Shown: positions 1 to 8,949 of the stretch, piece by piece
Position numbering within the stretch: position 1 is the stretch's first letter
Layout of the letters: each line of letters begins with the position of its first letter
DNA from: Roseburia sp.
GTDB taxonomy: Bacteria > Bacillota > Clostridia > Lachnospirales > Lachnospiraceae
DNA length: 64,000 bases
Direction: 5' to 3'
Assembly: GCA_017937095.1 (NCBI GenBank)
Contig: JAGBEG010000002.1
Coordinates: 1-64,000, forward strand
Position numbers and translations under genes: made by a program
The notes under the pieces: model-generated
What the model saw: only the letters and a program-made list of their open reading frames with translations
Database searches by the model: none
Told to the model about the DNA's origin: nothing

Positions 1-68
1 TCCATAAACAACGTCATGGCGAAGTAGCACCTTCGCTCTTTTGTCATGTCATTTTTTATTTTCAATTC

Positions 69-97
69 ATTATACACCATTTTTGACTATTTGCGAA
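69..97 (-). promoter_or_regulatory. possible leftward promoter at the window edge
   Basis: A perfect TATAAT lies at 74..69 on the minus strand. A weak -35 (TTCGCA, 97..92) sits 17 bp upstream. It points out of the window. A possible start (ATG at 17..15 behind GAAGGTG) follows, but too little is visible to call a gene. Confidence 0.35.
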
Positions 98-484
98 ATT
101 TCCTATAAAGGAACAAAGTGTGCTTCGCACACTCCTCGCGAATTTGCTTCAACTTACATGCGGAGCACACTTTGCCGCGCCCAAGCGATGCCGTTTACGG
201 CTATCTTCCATTCCACGAGGTGCGCATCCTGCCCGGCAGGGCTTTTTGCTCTATAGGGATCAATACTTTCACGCTTCACAGCAACGCGGTATTTCCTATA
301 GAGGAACAAAGTGTGCTTCGCACACTCTCGCGAATTTGCTCCAACTTAAATGCGGAGCACACTTTGCCGCGCCCGAGCGGTGCCGTTTACGGCTATCTTC
401 CATTCCGCGAGGTGCGCATCCCGCCCGGCAGGGCTTTTTGCTCTATAGGAATCAGTACTTTCACACTTTGCAACAACATGGTAT
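98..484. repeat. tandem duplication of a 192-bp non-coding element with inverted ends
   Basis: Two near-identical copies occupy about 98..290 and 291..482 (period 192-193). Each contains a 159-160 bp core (100..259 and 293..451) bounded by inverted ends of the form TTCCTATAGAG and CTCTATAGGAA; the first copy's ends are imperfect. Inside each core AAAGTGTGCTTCGC (115..128) is repeated inverted as GCGGAGCACACTTT (160..173), and near the right end GCCC-GGCA-GGGC followed by TTTTT resembles an intrinsic terminator. Reading frames across it carry no recognisable protein and change between copies by a 1-bp indel. I see no gene in 1..549. Confidence 0.85.
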
Positions 485-493
485 TTCCTATAG

Positions 494-532
494 AGCAAAA
501 AAAGAGCGGACTTCGCGACGCGGAATCCACTC
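494..532 (-). terminator. intrinsic terminator of hup
   Basis: On the minus strand GAGTGGA pairs with TCCGCTC around a GC-rich inner stem and is followed by TTTTTTTG. It lies 17 nt past the hup stop. The T-tract runs directly into a solo copy of the CTCTATAGGAA motif (495..485). Confidence 0.8.
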
Positions 533-549
533 TTGCAAGCATCTATAGC

Positions 550-825
550 TTAGGCGTTGATCATATCCTTTAAAGCCTTTCCAGCCTTGAACTTCGGAGC
601 CTTGGAAGCCGGAATGGTCATCTCCTTACCAGTCTGCGGGTTTCTTCCTGTTCTCTCAGCTCTCTCGGATACTTCGAATGTTCCGAATCCTACTAACTGA
701 ATCTTCTCGCCCTTCTTTAATTCCTCAGCAACAACATCTGTAAATGCCTTTAATGCTGCCTCTGCGTCTTTCTTGCTTAACTCAGTCTTCTCAGCCATTG
801 CTGCTACTAATTCTGCTTTGTTCAT
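550..825 (-). CDS. hup: HU-family DNA-binding protein
   Basis: Histone-like nucleoid protein that binds and bends DNA as a dimer. The 91 residues cover the whole family: an N-terminal helical dimer part ([20 protein letters not shown]), then the conserved GFGTFEV segment, then the DNA-contacting arm [20 protein letters not shown], ending in [10 protein letters not shown]. The start ATG has GGAGG 10 nt upstream. The gene is monocistronic: it has its own TTGACA/TATAAA promoter and its own terminator. No second HU or IHF gene is visible here. Assignment is very secure; only the exact paralogue name is uncertain. Confidence 0.97.
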   Translation of the reverse strand: MNKAELVAAMAEKTELSKKDAEAALKAFTDVVAEELKKGEKIQLVGFGTFEVSERAERTGRNPQTGKEMTIPASKAPKFKAGKALKDMINA

Positions 826-895
826 GTTAAAAATTCCTCCTCTGGATTTTCAATATAAATGATATTCGAGGCTTCTTTAAAATACCTACTTCCTA

Positions 896-924
896 TTTAT
901 ACTTGTTTTTTTCCCCTTTGTCAA
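896..924 (-). promoter_or_regulatory. promoter of hup
   Basis: Minus strand TTGACA (924..919), 17-bp spacer, TATAAA (901..896). The -35 abuts the terminator hairpin of the upstream pgcA gene. Confidence 0.8.
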
Positions 925-953
925 GGAAAATCCCCAAAATATGGGGATTTTCC
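925..953 (-). terminator. hairpin after pgcA
   Basis: GGAAAATCCCC (925..935) pairs perfectly with GGGGATTTTCC (943..953). The T-tract is short, so termination is inferred mainly from position, 40 nt past the pgcA stop and just before the hup promoter. Confidence 0.6.
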
Positions 954-993
954 GCGTCTTTTTTGACTTGCTGTTAAACGGCTGTCCGGGTTC

Positions 994-2727
994 CTACAGC
1001 ATTGCATCGATCATGGTATGAACCGCCTGGGACAATGCCTTGGATTTGCTGTCTGCATCCTCTAAGGAATCGCCTTTTACACCCAGATAGAACTTCACCT
1101 TCGGCTCTGTTCCCGAAGGTCTCACACATACCCATGCGCCGTCTGTCATCTCATAGTATAAAACATTGGATGACGGCAGACCGGTAGGCTTCACTGCGCC
1201 TGTCGCCGTATCTGTGATGGTATCCTTCTTGTAATCACGAACTGCCGTGACTTTATATGCACCGATTTCAGACGGAGCGTTCTCGCGAAGCGTATCCATA
1301 ATCTTCTGAATCTTCGCAAGCCCCTCGATTCCCTTTAAGGTAATGGAGGTCACATCATCCTTGTAATAGCCGTAACGCTCGTACATTGCAAGCATTGCAT
1401 CCCACAGGGTCATATTCTTCGTCTTATAGTAAGCCGCTGCCTCGCACAATGTCATGGATGCAACGATGGCGTCCTTATCTCTCGCATAAGTTCCCGTCAG
1501 GCAGCCGTAACTCTCCTCCATACCGAAAAGGTAGGTTCCCTTGCCTGTCTTCTCGAACTCAAGAATCTTCTGTCCGATGAACTTGAATCCGGTCAGAACC
1601 TCGATCAGCTCTATTCCGTAGTATTCCGCAATCGCGTCCGCCATATTCGTTGATACGATAGAACGGATAAATGCGCCGTCTGCCGGCAGTCCGAAAAGCT
1701 CCTTGCGCTGTCCGATGACATAATCACCGATCAGGCATCCGGACATATTACCGGTAAGGCTGTGATATTCGCCTGTCTTAGAATCCTTGACATACACGCC
1801 GAGGCGGTCCGCATCCGGGTCTGTCGCAAGGATCAGATCGGCATCCACCTTCTTGCCAAGCGCAAGTCCCAGTTCAAACGCCTCCGCCGCTTCCGGATTC
1901 GGATAGCTGACCGTCGGGAACTCTCCGTCCGGAAGTTCCTGCTCAGGTACAACATAGACATTCGGGAAACCAAGCTCCTTTAACACGCGGCGCACCGGGA
2001 TATTTCCTGTGCCGTGGAGCGGAGTGTATACAATCTTCATATCGGCGCCCACTGCATCGATGCAGTCCTGATGCAGTACCAGCTTCTTCAACTCTGCAAT
2101 ATACGGATCATCAATGTCGGCCCCGATGACCTGATACAGTCCTGCCGCCTTTGCATCCTCCAGAGACATCGTCTGAACCGTCGCATAGTCGGTCACTGCA
2201 CGCACCTCGTCCATGATTCCGGTATCGTGCGGCGGCGTGATCTGTGCGCCGTCCTCCCAGTATACCTTATATCCATTGTACTCCGGCGGATTGTGGCTTG
2301 CCGTAATATTGATACCAGCCGTACATCCGAGCTTGCGCACCGCATAGGACAGCTCCGGGGTCGGTCTTAAGGACTCGAACACATACGCTTTGATTCCGTT
2401 CGCCGCCAGACAGAGCGCCGCCTCATCTGCAAACTCCGGCGACATTCTTCTGGAGTCATACGCAATCGCAACGCCCTTCGCCTTTGCTCCTACCTTTGCA
2501 ATGTAATTTGCCAGACCCTGCGTCGCCTTGCGCACGGTGTAAATATTCATGCGGTTCGTTCCCGCTCCGATAATTCCGCGCAGACCTGCCGTACCAAATT
2601 CAAGATCCATGTAAAAGCGCTCCTCGATCTCCTTCTCATCGCCGGAAATACTGCGAAGCTCCTCTCTTGTCGCCTCATCGAAATACGGATTATTCAGCCA
2701 TGCTTCATAATTCTCCCTATATCCCAT
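994..2727 (-). CDS. pgcA: phosphoglucomutase / phosphomannomutase
   Basis: Cytosolic alpha-D-phosphohexomutase that interconverts hexose 6- and 1-phosphates, feeding glycogen, UDP-sugar and cell-wall precursor synthesis. The 577 residues match the long form (PgcA type). Visible landmarks are the phosphoserine loop TASHNPPEYNGYKVYWEDGA (Ser in TASHNP), the metal loop DPDADRLG, the sugar-specificity loop GMEESYG, and the C-terminal phosphate-binding segment RPSGTEPKVKFYLG. The start has GGAGG 8 nt upstream. It has its own promoter. glgC and glgD, which use its product glucose-1-phosphate, lie 30 kb away in the same window. Whether it prefers glucose or mannose cannot be told from motifs. Confidence 0.95.
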   Translation of the reverse strand: MGYRENYEAWLNNPYFDEATREELRSISGDEKEIEERFYMDLEFGTAGLRGIIGAGTNRMNIYTVRKATQGLANYIAKVGAKAKGVAIAYDSRRMSPEFADEAALCLAANGIKAYVFESLRPTPELSYAVRKLGCTAGINITASHNPPEYNGYKVYWEDGAQITPPHDTGIMDEVRAVTDYATVQTMSLEDAKAAGLYQVIGADIDDPYIAELKKLVLHQDCIDAVGADMKIVYTPLHGTGNIPVRRVLKELGFPNVYVVPEQELPDGEFPTVSYPNPEAAEAFELGLALGKKVDADLILATDPDADRLGVYVKDSKTGEYHSLTGNMSGCLIGDYVIGQRKELFGLPADGAFIRSIVSTNMADAIAEYYGIELIEVLTGFKFIGQKILEFEKTGKGTYLFGMEESYGCLTGTYARDKDAIVASMTLCEAAAYYKTKNMTLWDAMLAMYERYGYYKDDVTSITLKGIEGLAKIQKIMDTLRENAPSEIGAYKVTAVRDYKKDTITDTATGAVKPTGLPSSNVLYYEMTDGAWVCVRPSGTEPKVKFYLGVKGDSLEDADSKSKALSQAVHTMIDAML

Positions 2728-2758
2728 CTTACTAACCTCCTGTATTTATTCTATCTCT

Positions 2759-2787
2759 ATCTTATCTTTGACGCACCACTTTTTCAA
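2759..2787 (-). promoter_or_regulatory. promoter of pgcA
   Basis: TTGAAA (2787..2782), 17-bp spacer, TAAGAT (2764..2759), 32 nt before the pgcA start. Confidence 0.55.
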
Positions 2788-2826
2788 GTACTATTCTTGT
2801 TCAAATGTGATACAATTCGTTCTTTC

Positions 2827-4239
2827 TTACTCATCTTTCAGATTCAGCAGCGCCTCTACGATGGTAGAGAGGTAATCCGAGGTCTTTTCCCCGTCTTCCT
2901 CGTCGAGCAGTTCACTGACAATCTCATTTAACTCCGCCTCGCTGGTCGCGCTCGACACGCTGCCCGAACCGGATGTACCCGTACTGCCTGTACCGCTCGT
3001 GCTTCCTGTACCGCTCGTGCTTCCTCCGCTGTAGCTTCCCGCGAGGCTGCCTGCAAGCGATCCCGCCGTTCCTGCTGCCTGCGTCGTCGTTCCTGTATCG
3101 CCCGCCGCATCCGTATTGGTCGCTGCCGCATCCGAACCGGAAGAAGTGTCTCCCCCTGTCATTCCGATCACAATCGTCGCTTCCTTCGAATTGACATACA
3201 GCTTCTTGCTGTAGGTATCGTAGGAATCCGCCGTCACCGTCAGCGTGTGAACGCCGTACTGCAGTTCCACCGGGCCGCTGTAGTCGACGACCTTACCGTC
3301 AATCTGCAGAACCGCCCCTTCGACGTCGACCGCGAAAAGAATGCTGCCGAACTTAGGTCCTTCGCCCTTTAGGGTATCAAGGTCGAGCACGGTCTCCTGT
3401 CCTCTGGCGATCGTGACCTCCGTACTGCCGCCCCAGCCGTTATTTGCAACCGCTACGGTATAGGTTCCCTCCGGAACCTCTATTGTCATTTCCCCGGTGA
3501 TTTCCGAGAAAATCTTACTGCCGACCTGAATATAGCTTCCGTCGAACAGGCTCGTGTTCGTGAGCTTTAAATCTCCGTGCCCCGTCGTCACGGAGATGGA
3601 ATAAATCTCCTTATCAATTCCAACGACCCGCAGCGTATCCATCGCAGTCAGATCCGAAAGCGCAAGCAGATTTCCGTCCGAATGAATGAAAAGCCCGTCC
3701 CCGTAAGAATAATTGGTATCTGCGATTGTAAATACACCGCGCTCTTCATCATACGAATATCTCGTCACATCCGGGTACTCCCATGCCACATCGGACACCT
3801 GCGCCTCAAGCAGCCGCCCCTGCATATCCTTTTCCCCGACACAGATGATCCTGCCCGGCTCAAAATAGGAAACCATCGTCCGGTTGCCGTATTTGTCAAG
3901 GAATCTGGTGGCAATCGAGTAATTATACATATATTGCTTCCCCGAGGCAAGTTGTTCTAAAATCAGGCATTCCGACTGCATATCATTGGTCGTGATCATA
4001 AACAGATCCGCGCTAAGCGGTGTCTGTTCCTGCTGCTCTCCCGCAAGCTCCGTCGCCTCCGCTGCTTCCGCAGTCTCCGTTACGCTCTCCTGCTCCGCCT
4101 GCGGCGTGCTCTCCTCTGCCGTCTCGTTCGCAGGATTGTAATAACGCCCCGTAACGACCGAATCCGCTCTGCCGCCGCAGCCCGCAAGCATGAGGATGCA
4201 GCATAACGGGATCAAACAATGAAATAATTTTATCTTCAA
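2827..4239 (-). CDS. PEGA-domain lipoprotein
   Basis: Exported, lipid-anchored protein of unknown role, 470 residues. Residues 1-21 are a lipoprotein signal ending in LAGC, so Cys21 should be acylated. An acidic Glu/Ala/Thr-rich linker follows to about residue 75, then a beta-rich middle. At about 245-360 there are PEGA-like repeats (TIEVPEGTYTVAVANNGWGG; QYGVHTLTVTADSYDTYSKK), a fold usually found in surface proteins. A Ser/Gly/Thr low-complexity stretch (about 390-440) precedes an acidic C-terminus. The start is TTG, with GGAG 7 nt upstream and no better ATG. The low-complexity part contains short DNA repeats near 2975-3030. A role in the envelope is inferred only. Confidence 0.8.
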   Translation of the reverse strand: MKIKLFHCLIPLCCILMLAGCGGRADSVVTGRYYNPANETAEESTPQAEQESVTETAEAAEATELAGEQQEQTPLSADLFMITTNDMQSECLILEQLASGKQYMYNYSIATRFLDKYGNRTMVSYFEPGRIICVGEKDMQGRLLEAQVSDVAWEYPDVTRYSYDEERGVFTIADTNYSYGDGLFIHSDGNLLALSDLTAMDTLRVVGIDKEIYSISVTTGHGDLKLTNTSLFDGSYIQVGSKIFSEITGEMTIEVPEGTYTVAVANNGWGGSTEVTIARGQETVLDLDTLKGEGPKFGSILFAVDVEGAVLQIDGKVVDYSGPVELQYGVHTLTVTADSYDTYSKKLYVNSKEATIVIGMTGGDTSSGSDAAATNTDAAGDTGTTTQAAGTAGSLAGSLAGSYSGGSTSGTGSTSGTGSTGTSGSGSVSSATSEAELNEIVSELLDEEDGEKTSDYLSTIVEALLNLKDE

Positions 4240-4303
4240 GTGGGTTCTCCTTTATGTAAATTCATGGGTTTTCGTCTTGGCACTGCTCATTGCTTACGTG
4301 GAC

Positions 4304-4309
4304 ATTATA
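4304..4309 (-). promoter_or_regulatory. possible -10 of the lipoprotein gene
   Basis: GGGTATAAT lies in the 72-nt gap upstream of the lipoprotein gene. No convincing -35 is present. Confidence 0.35.
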
Positions 4310-4311
4310 CC

Positions 4312-5292
4312 CTATTTTGAGGTAAAATGAAACAACATCTCGAGGAAGCGTTCCCGGTCCTCCTCCTGTCTGATAAATTTTTCAAGCTTTTCAATGTTGC
4401 GCCCGGACACCCACGCCTTGTGCGTGTTATAATAATGGTTCGCAATTTTCCAGAATTTTTCAGGGTACGCAAGGTGCAGATACAGATAGGAAAGCTCCTC
4501 CCCCGTCAGCCTGCGCACATCGTCGTACGCCCGGATGAGGTCCATGCCAAGCCCGGTATTCCAGTTATTCTTCTCCAGCATCTTGCGCATGAAATTTGCG
4601 AGGTCGCTCACGCGTATCTGATACGCAAAGCTGTCAAAATGCACGATCGCCATACCGTTTCTGGTGAACACCACGTTGTGCTGATTGTAATCCCCATGGC
4701 AGAAGCCGACCATCTCCTCCGACGGTTCCATCTCGCGCAGGCGCTCCGTAACGCGCTGCGCCTTCTCCATGAACCTCGGATATTGTCCGAAAAAGAGCAT
4801 CTCGAACTCGTTCTTTTTCTTCTTGGTACGTATGTAGTTCTTCACCTTTACCAGTTCCCTGTTGTGCTTTTCATAGAGGAGCAAAAGCTCTTTCGAATCA
4901 GAACGCACGAACTGGGGAATTTCCTCGCGGTAAGACTCCGCCGCTTCATGAAGTCCGGCAAGCTTTCCCGCCGCCGCAGTCATATCATCCCGGCTTCTGG
5001 TATCACATTCCGCACCCTGATACGACGACAGCAGCATATATTTCGTCTCATCCTCCGCCACGGCAATCGGCGCGCCCTCCCTTGTACGGGTCACGGACTC
5101 CGCCATCAGTCCCTGCCCGCGAAGGTGCGAAAGCATCCCCGCCAGAAATTCCGCACGCTCCATAGAGCCTCTGTATTCCTTTAAAAGCTTCTGTCCCTCG
5201 CTTGTGTCACAAATATAACTTTCACGCCCCTTGGAAACAGCTTTCACTTCCAGCTCATATTGTTCCAATACCTGTTCCGGTCGATTATACAC
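4312..5292 (-). CDS. CotS-family spore coat protein (kinase-like fold)
   Basis: Member of the CotS/YutH group, proteins with an aminoglycoside-phosphotransferase (APH) fold found in spore coats. The catalytic loop is recognisable as FCHGDYNQHNVVF, followed by the metal-binding region IVHFDSFAYQIRVSDLANFM, so the phosphotransferase core appears intact. The N-terminus carries the typical QYELEVKAVSKGRESYIC segment. The longest frame begins at 5346 with no ribosome-binding site; I place the start at GTG 5292, which has GGAGGGG 5 nt upstream, giving 326 residues. It follows cca by a short gap. A structural or kinase role in the coat is family knowledge. The substrate is unknown. Confidence 0.85.
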   Translation of the reverse strand: MYNRPEQVLEQYELEVKAVSKGRESYICDTSEGQKLLKEYRGSMERAEFLAGMLSHLRGQGLMAESVTRTREGAPIAVAEDETKYMLLSSYQGAECDTRSRDDMTAAAGKLAGLHEAAESYREEIPQFVRSDSKELLLLYEKHNRELVKVKNYIRTKKKKNEFEMLFFGQYPRFMEKAQRVTERLREMEPSEEMVGFCHGDYNQHNVVFTRNGMAIVHFDSFAYQIRVSDLANFMRKMLEKNNWNTGLGMDLIRAYDDVRRLTGEELSYLYLHLAYPEKFWKIANHYYNTHKAWVSGRNIEKLEKFIRQEEDRERFLEMLFHFTSK

Positions 5293-5364
5293 GAAAACCC
5301 CTCCATACGATTCATCTACGGTCAAATCACCGTGTCTATTCATCATATGTAAGGGGTTCCCAAT

Positions 5365-6708
5365 TCATGACCGAAGCTCTGATACGATTTTTAAAAGTTC
5401 TTCTTTCGTATTCCTTTCCGGCTCATCCAGCACGGCTTCCAGAAGCTTCTTTAGCATAACTCCGATTTCCTTTCCCTGCTCCATGCCTGCCGCAATCAGA
5501 TCCTGCCCCGTCACGGCAAGCTCCCTTATCGTAAGGCATTCCTTCTGCGCCAGAATGTCCTCATACATCCGCTCATATGCATCGAGATAAGCAAGCTTCT
5601 TCTCCCGCCTGTACTCGCTCTGCGCAAGGATGTCTGCACGCTTCACCTCAAAAAGCGCCGGATACTGCTCCGTTCCGATCCGGCTGATCGCCCTGCGGAC
5701 ACTTCTGCCGGTCAGCTCCGGGTTATCGTCATGCCACTGCACGAGACGGCAGACGCGATCCGTCGTATCATTGTCAAATTTCAGTCTTTGCAGTATCATA
5801 CGCGCCATCCTGCTCCCCTTCGCGGGATGCCCGTAAAAATGGTCGATTCCCCGGTCGTCTGTCGTCCGGCAGGCGGGCTTTGCCACATCGTGAAGCAGCA
5901 TAGTAAGCCGCAGTACCTTATCCTGCGGCACGCCCTCCATCGCGGCAAGCGTATGATTCCCGACCGTGTAGCAGTGATGCGGATTATTCTGTTTCGTCGC
6001 CATCATCCGGTCAAATTCCGGCAGAAACACTGCAGTCAGCCCGGTGTAATACGCCGTCTCAAGCTCTCTGGGATTCGCAGACGTAAGAAGTTTTACCAGC
6101 TCCACCTGAATCCGCTCCGCGCTCACCTTGGCAATGTTCTCCGCAAGCGCTCCGATTGCCGCCCGCGTTCTCTCATCAATGTGAAACCCAAGCTGCGCTG
6201 CAAAGCGAATCGCCCGAAGCATCCGAAGGGCGTCCTCCGAGAAGCGCTCCCTTGCATTCCCCACGCACCGTATCACGCCGCGCTCTAAATCCCGGATTCC
6301 GTTAAACGCGTCAACAAGCCCGTTCTCCTCATTGTACGCCATCGCGTTGATTGTAAAATCCCTGCGCCGCAGATCCTCCAGAAGGCTCGAAGTAAAGCAG
6401 ACCTCTTTGGGATGTCTCGCGTCCTCATACTCCCCGTCGATCCGGTAGGTCGTGACCTCAAAGCCCTCGTGGGCGAGCATGACCGTCACCGTGCCGTGCT
6501 GTATGCCGGTATCGATCGTCGGATGAAAAAGCTCCTTGACCTGCTCCGGTTTCGCCGACGTCGTGATATCCCAGTCCTGCGGCTCTCGCCCCAGCAGCGA
6601 ATCCCGCACGCAGCCGCCCACCGCATAAGCCTCATAGCCGTTTTTATTCAGGGTATTTAATATATAGCTTACCTTTTCCGGCAGTTCAATCCGTATGTTC
6701 CTATCCAC
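5365..6708 (-). CDS. cca: CCA tRNA nucleotidyltransferase (HD-domain class II)
   Basis: Adds or repairs the 3' CCA end of tRNAs using CTP and ATP. The head domain shows AVGGCVRDSLLGREPQDWDI (GG and DxD motifs of the nucleotidyltransferase). RRDFTINAMAY and the RFSEDALRMLRAIRFAAQLG helix follow, then an HD-type domain with LLHDVAKP and FYGHPAKGS. The longest frame starts at ATG 6741, but that codon lies inside the proS terminator hairpin. GTG 6708 has AAGGAG 6 nt upstream and is preferred (447 residues). An HD domain fused to CCA-adding enzymes is common in Clostridia. Some such enzymes are only A- or CC-adding, but this one has no obvious reason to be split. Confidence 0.93.
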   Translation of the reverse strand: MDRNIRIELPEKVSYILNTLNKNGYEAYAVGGCVRDSLLGREPQDWDITTSAKPEQVKELFHPTIDTGIQHGTVTVMLAHEGFEVTTYRIDGEYEDARHPKEVCFTSSLLEDLRRRDFTINAMAYNEENGLVDAFNGIRDLERGVIRCVGNARERFSEDALRMLRAIRFAAQLGFHIDERTRAAIGALAENIAKVSAERIQVELVKLLTSANPRELETAYYTGLTAVFLPEFDRMMATKQNNPHHCYTVGNHTLAAMEGVPQDKVLRLTMLLHDVAKPACRTTDDRGIDHFYGHPAKGSRMARMILQRLKFDNDTTDRVCRLVQWHDDNPELTGRSVRRAISRIGTEQYPALFEVKRADILAQSEYRREKKLAYLDAYERMYEDILAQKECLTIRELAVTGQDLIAAGMEQGKEIGVMLKKLLEAVLDEPERNTKEELLKIVSELRS

Positions 6709-6721
6709 ACATTTCTCCTTC

Positions 6722-6757
6722 AAACACACAAGGGAACGCATGCATCATACGTTCCCT
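6722..6757 (-). terminator. terminator-like hairpin after proS
   Basis: AGGGAACG pairs with CGTTCCCT across 11 nt, followed by TGTGTGTTT. It lies between the proS stop and the preferred cca start. The weak T-tract suggests partial termination, with cca reached by read-through. Confidence 0.5.
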
Positions 6758-6764
6758 CGTACTT

Positions 6765-8207
6765 TTAATATGCTTTTCCCCAGTATACAAGCTTATGCGC
6801 CGGTCTGCCGCAGCACACACAGGTACCTGCGATCTGCTCCTGATCGTCAAAGGGCATACAGCGGGAAGTCACTGCAAGTTCTTCCTTGATCTTATCCTCA
6901 CATGCCTGATCCTCGCACCACATACCGCGAATGAAGCCCGGCTTGTTCGCTGCAATATCCTTAAGTTCCTCATAGTTATGCGCATCCCAGATATGTGCGT
7001 CGCGGTGTGCCTTCGCCCGCTCGAACATCTCGTTCTGGATTGTCTCAAGAAGCTCCGGCACTTTCTGCTCTACCTCATCCAGACGAACCTCGATCTTCTC
7101 TCTGGTATCCCTGCGTACGACCACACATCTGCCTGCCTCAATATCCTTCGGACCAAGTTCAATACGAACCGGAATCCCACGCATCTCCTGCTCGGAGAAC
7201 TTCCATCCCGGGCTCTTATCGGAATCGTCTAACTTCGCACGGCATACCTTGCCAAGACGCTCACACACGTCCTTCGCCGCATCCATCACGCCGTCCTTGA
7301 ACTGCTGAATCGGAATCACCATCGCCTGTACCGGTGCGATTCTCGGCGGCAGCACCAGACCGGAATCGTCTCCATGCACCATGATGATCGCACCGATCAG
7401 ACGCGTCGTCATGCCCCATGAAGTCTGATATACATACTGAAGCTTATTGTCCCTGTCCGTGAACTGGATGCCGAACGCCTTCGCGAAGCCATTGCCAAAG
7501 TTATGGCTCGTTCCGGACTGCAGCGCCTTTCCGTCATGCATCAGCGCCTCGATCGTGTAGGTCGCTTCCGCACCGGCGAACTTCTCCTTCTCGGTCTTAC
7601 GTCCGCGGATAACCGGCATTGCGAGAACCTCCTCGCAGAAGTCCGCATAGAGATTCAACATCTGCACCGTACGCTCCTCGGCTTCCTCCGCCGTTGCGTG
7701 CGCTGTGTGTCCCTCCTGCCACAGGAACTCTCTCGAGCGCAGGAACGGCCTTGTCTCCTTCTCCCAGCGCACGACAGAGCACCACTGGTTGTACACCTTC
7801 GGCAGATCCCTGTAGGACTGGATAATATTCTTATAGAAATCACAGAACAGCGTCTCGGAGGTCGGTCTTACGCAAAGACGCTCCTGCAGCGGGTTCAAAC
7901 CGCCGTGTGTCACCCATGCCACTTCCGGGGCAAATCCCTCTACATGATCCTTCTCCTTCTCGAGCAGGCTCTCCGGAATGAACATCGGCATATAGACATT
8001 CTCCACACCCGTCTCCTTGAATCTGCGGTCAAGCTCCTTCTGGATATTCTCCCAGATCGCATAGCCCGCCGGACGGATAATCATGCATCCCTTTACCGAC
8101 GAATAATCAATCAGTTCTGCCTTCTTCACAACATCCGTGTACCACTGGGCGAAATCTACATCCATAGAGGTAATCGCCTCGACCAGCTTCTTATTCTCCT
8201 TTGCCAT
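6765..8207 (-). CDS. proS: proline--tRNA ligase (short, archaeal/eukaryote-like type)
   Basis: Class II aminoacyl-tRNA synthetase that charges tRNA-Pro. The 480-residue size and the layout (no editing insertion between motifs 2 and 3) mark the short type 3 form. Visible segments are motif 1 ([20 protein letters not shown]), motif 2 ([20 protein letters not shown]), motif 3 ([19 protein letters not shown]), the anticodon-binding domain, and a C-terminal zinc-type region (CEDQ...[11 protein letters not shown]) ending in the invariant-like KLVYWGKAY. Two adjacent ATGs are possible; 8207 has the better spacing (7 nt) from GGAG. No T-box is visible in the 86-nt gap upstream. Confidence 0.96.
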   Translation of the reverse strand: MAKENKKLVEAITSMDVDFAQWYTDVVKKAELIDYSSVKGCMIIRPAGYAIWENIQKELDRRFKETGVENVYMPMFIPESLLEKEKDHVEGFAPEVAWVTHGGLNPLQERLCVRPTSETLFCDFYKNIIQSYRDLPKVYNQWCSVVRWEKETRPFLRSREFLWQEGHTAHATAEEAEERTVQMLNLYADFCEEVLAMPVIRGRKTEKEKFAGAEATYTIEALMHDGKALQSGTSHNFGNGFAKAFGIQFTDRDNKLQYVYQTSWGMTTRLIGAIIMVHGDDSGLVLPPRIAPVQAMVIPIQQFKDGVMDAAKDVCERLGKVCRAKLDDSDKSPGWKFSEQEMRGIPVRIELGPKDIEAGRCVVVRRDTREKIEVRLDEVEQKVPELLETIQNEMFERAKAHRDAHIWDAHNYEELKDIAANKPGFIRGMWCEDQACEDKIKEELAVTSRCMPFDDQEQIAGTCVCCGRPAHKLVYWGKAY

Positions 8208-8295
8208 CATCTATCTCCTTTTCATAGCTCTTACTGCCATTGCAAGCAGCTTTCAGGTTGTCTTCCGTGCAAAACCTTCTGCACATCTTTAGATT

Positions 8296-8949
8296 TTATG
8301 ATAAATGGTAGGGCTTGTCAATTTCAAACACAAGATTCTTATGACTTTTCGGATGGCGGAAGCCAATCCGGTAAGAGCAAAGGCAAAGTTCCTTCCCCGA
8401 GGGCGTCATATTTTCCCTGAAATTGTACTTGCGGTCGCCCACAATCGGCATCCCCGCATGTGCAAGCTGGACGCGGATCTGGTGATGTCTCCCCGTCTCA
8501 AGCCTGATTTTCAAAACGGCGCGTCCGTCCTTCTGCTCAATGACCTCATAGGAGAGTTCTGCGCGTCTGGCGCCCTCTGCGCCGCGCTCTGCAACCGCAG
8601 AGGTATTCGTCCGCCCGTCACGCACCAGATAGTCCTCAAGCGTTCCCTTTTTCTGCTCCGGCGTGCCGTCCACCATTGCATAATAGCACTTATCCACAAG
8701 CTTTGATGCGATCTGACGGTTAAGCGCCGCTGCCGCCTCTTTCGTCTTGGCGAACACCATTACGCCCTCCACAGGCTGGTCCAGTCTGTGCACCACGCCG
8801 ATATAGGGCGGCTCTCCACGTCCCGCGCGGTAATTTTTCAGCAGGCTCTCCATATCCGCCTGCCCCAGTTTCTTCGTCTGTACCGCCACGCCCGCGGGCT
8901 TACGGCAGACGAGAAGCTCTTCGTCCTCATATAAGATTGACAGATTCAT
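8296..8949 (-). CDS. RluA-family pseudouridine synthase
   Basis: Converts uridine to pseudouridine in rRNA or tRNA. The catalytic motif is VVHRLDQPVEGVMVFAKT (Asp of HRLDxP), and the second conserved block is RLETGRHHQIRVQLAHAGMP with GDRKYN. At 217 residues it has no N-terminal S4 domain, which resembles RluA/YlyB short forms; the target site cannot be deduced. Its ribosome-binding site (GGAG, 6 nt from ATG) lies inside the 3' end of the upstream AlbA_2 gene, and the two frames overlap by 23 nt, so they are probably translationally coupled. Confidence 0.92.
   Translation of the reverse strand: MNLSILYEDEELLVCRKPAGVAVQTKKLGQADMESLLKNYRAGRGEPPYIGVVHRLDQPVEGVMVFAKTKEAAAALNRQIASKLVDKCYYAMVDGTPEQKKGTLEDYLVRDGRTNTSAVAERGAEGARRAELSYEVIEQKDGRAVLKIRLETGRHHQIRVQLAHAGMPIVGDRKYNFRENMTPSGKELCLCSYRIGFRHPKSHKNLVFEIDKPYHLS

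Noticed and set aside
98-484. CRISPR array
   Set aside because: Only two long copies about 192 bp apart, with similar sequence between them rather than unique spacers, and no cas genes. The short repeats at 10438..10572 and 25613..25680 also lack CRISPR geometry.
118-573. Open frames of about 140-150 codons across the 5' repeat
   Set aside because: Two frames are open at once, the protein is repetitive with no family likeness, and the frame shifts between the two repeat copies.
6709-6741. ATG at 6741 as the start of cca
   Set aside because: It lies inside the proS hairpin and lacks a ribosome-binding site, whereas GTG 6708 has AAGGAG at the proper distance.
8208-8295. T-box leader for proS
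   Set aside because: The gap is only about 86 nt and lacks the T-box sequence and terminator/antiterminator pair.
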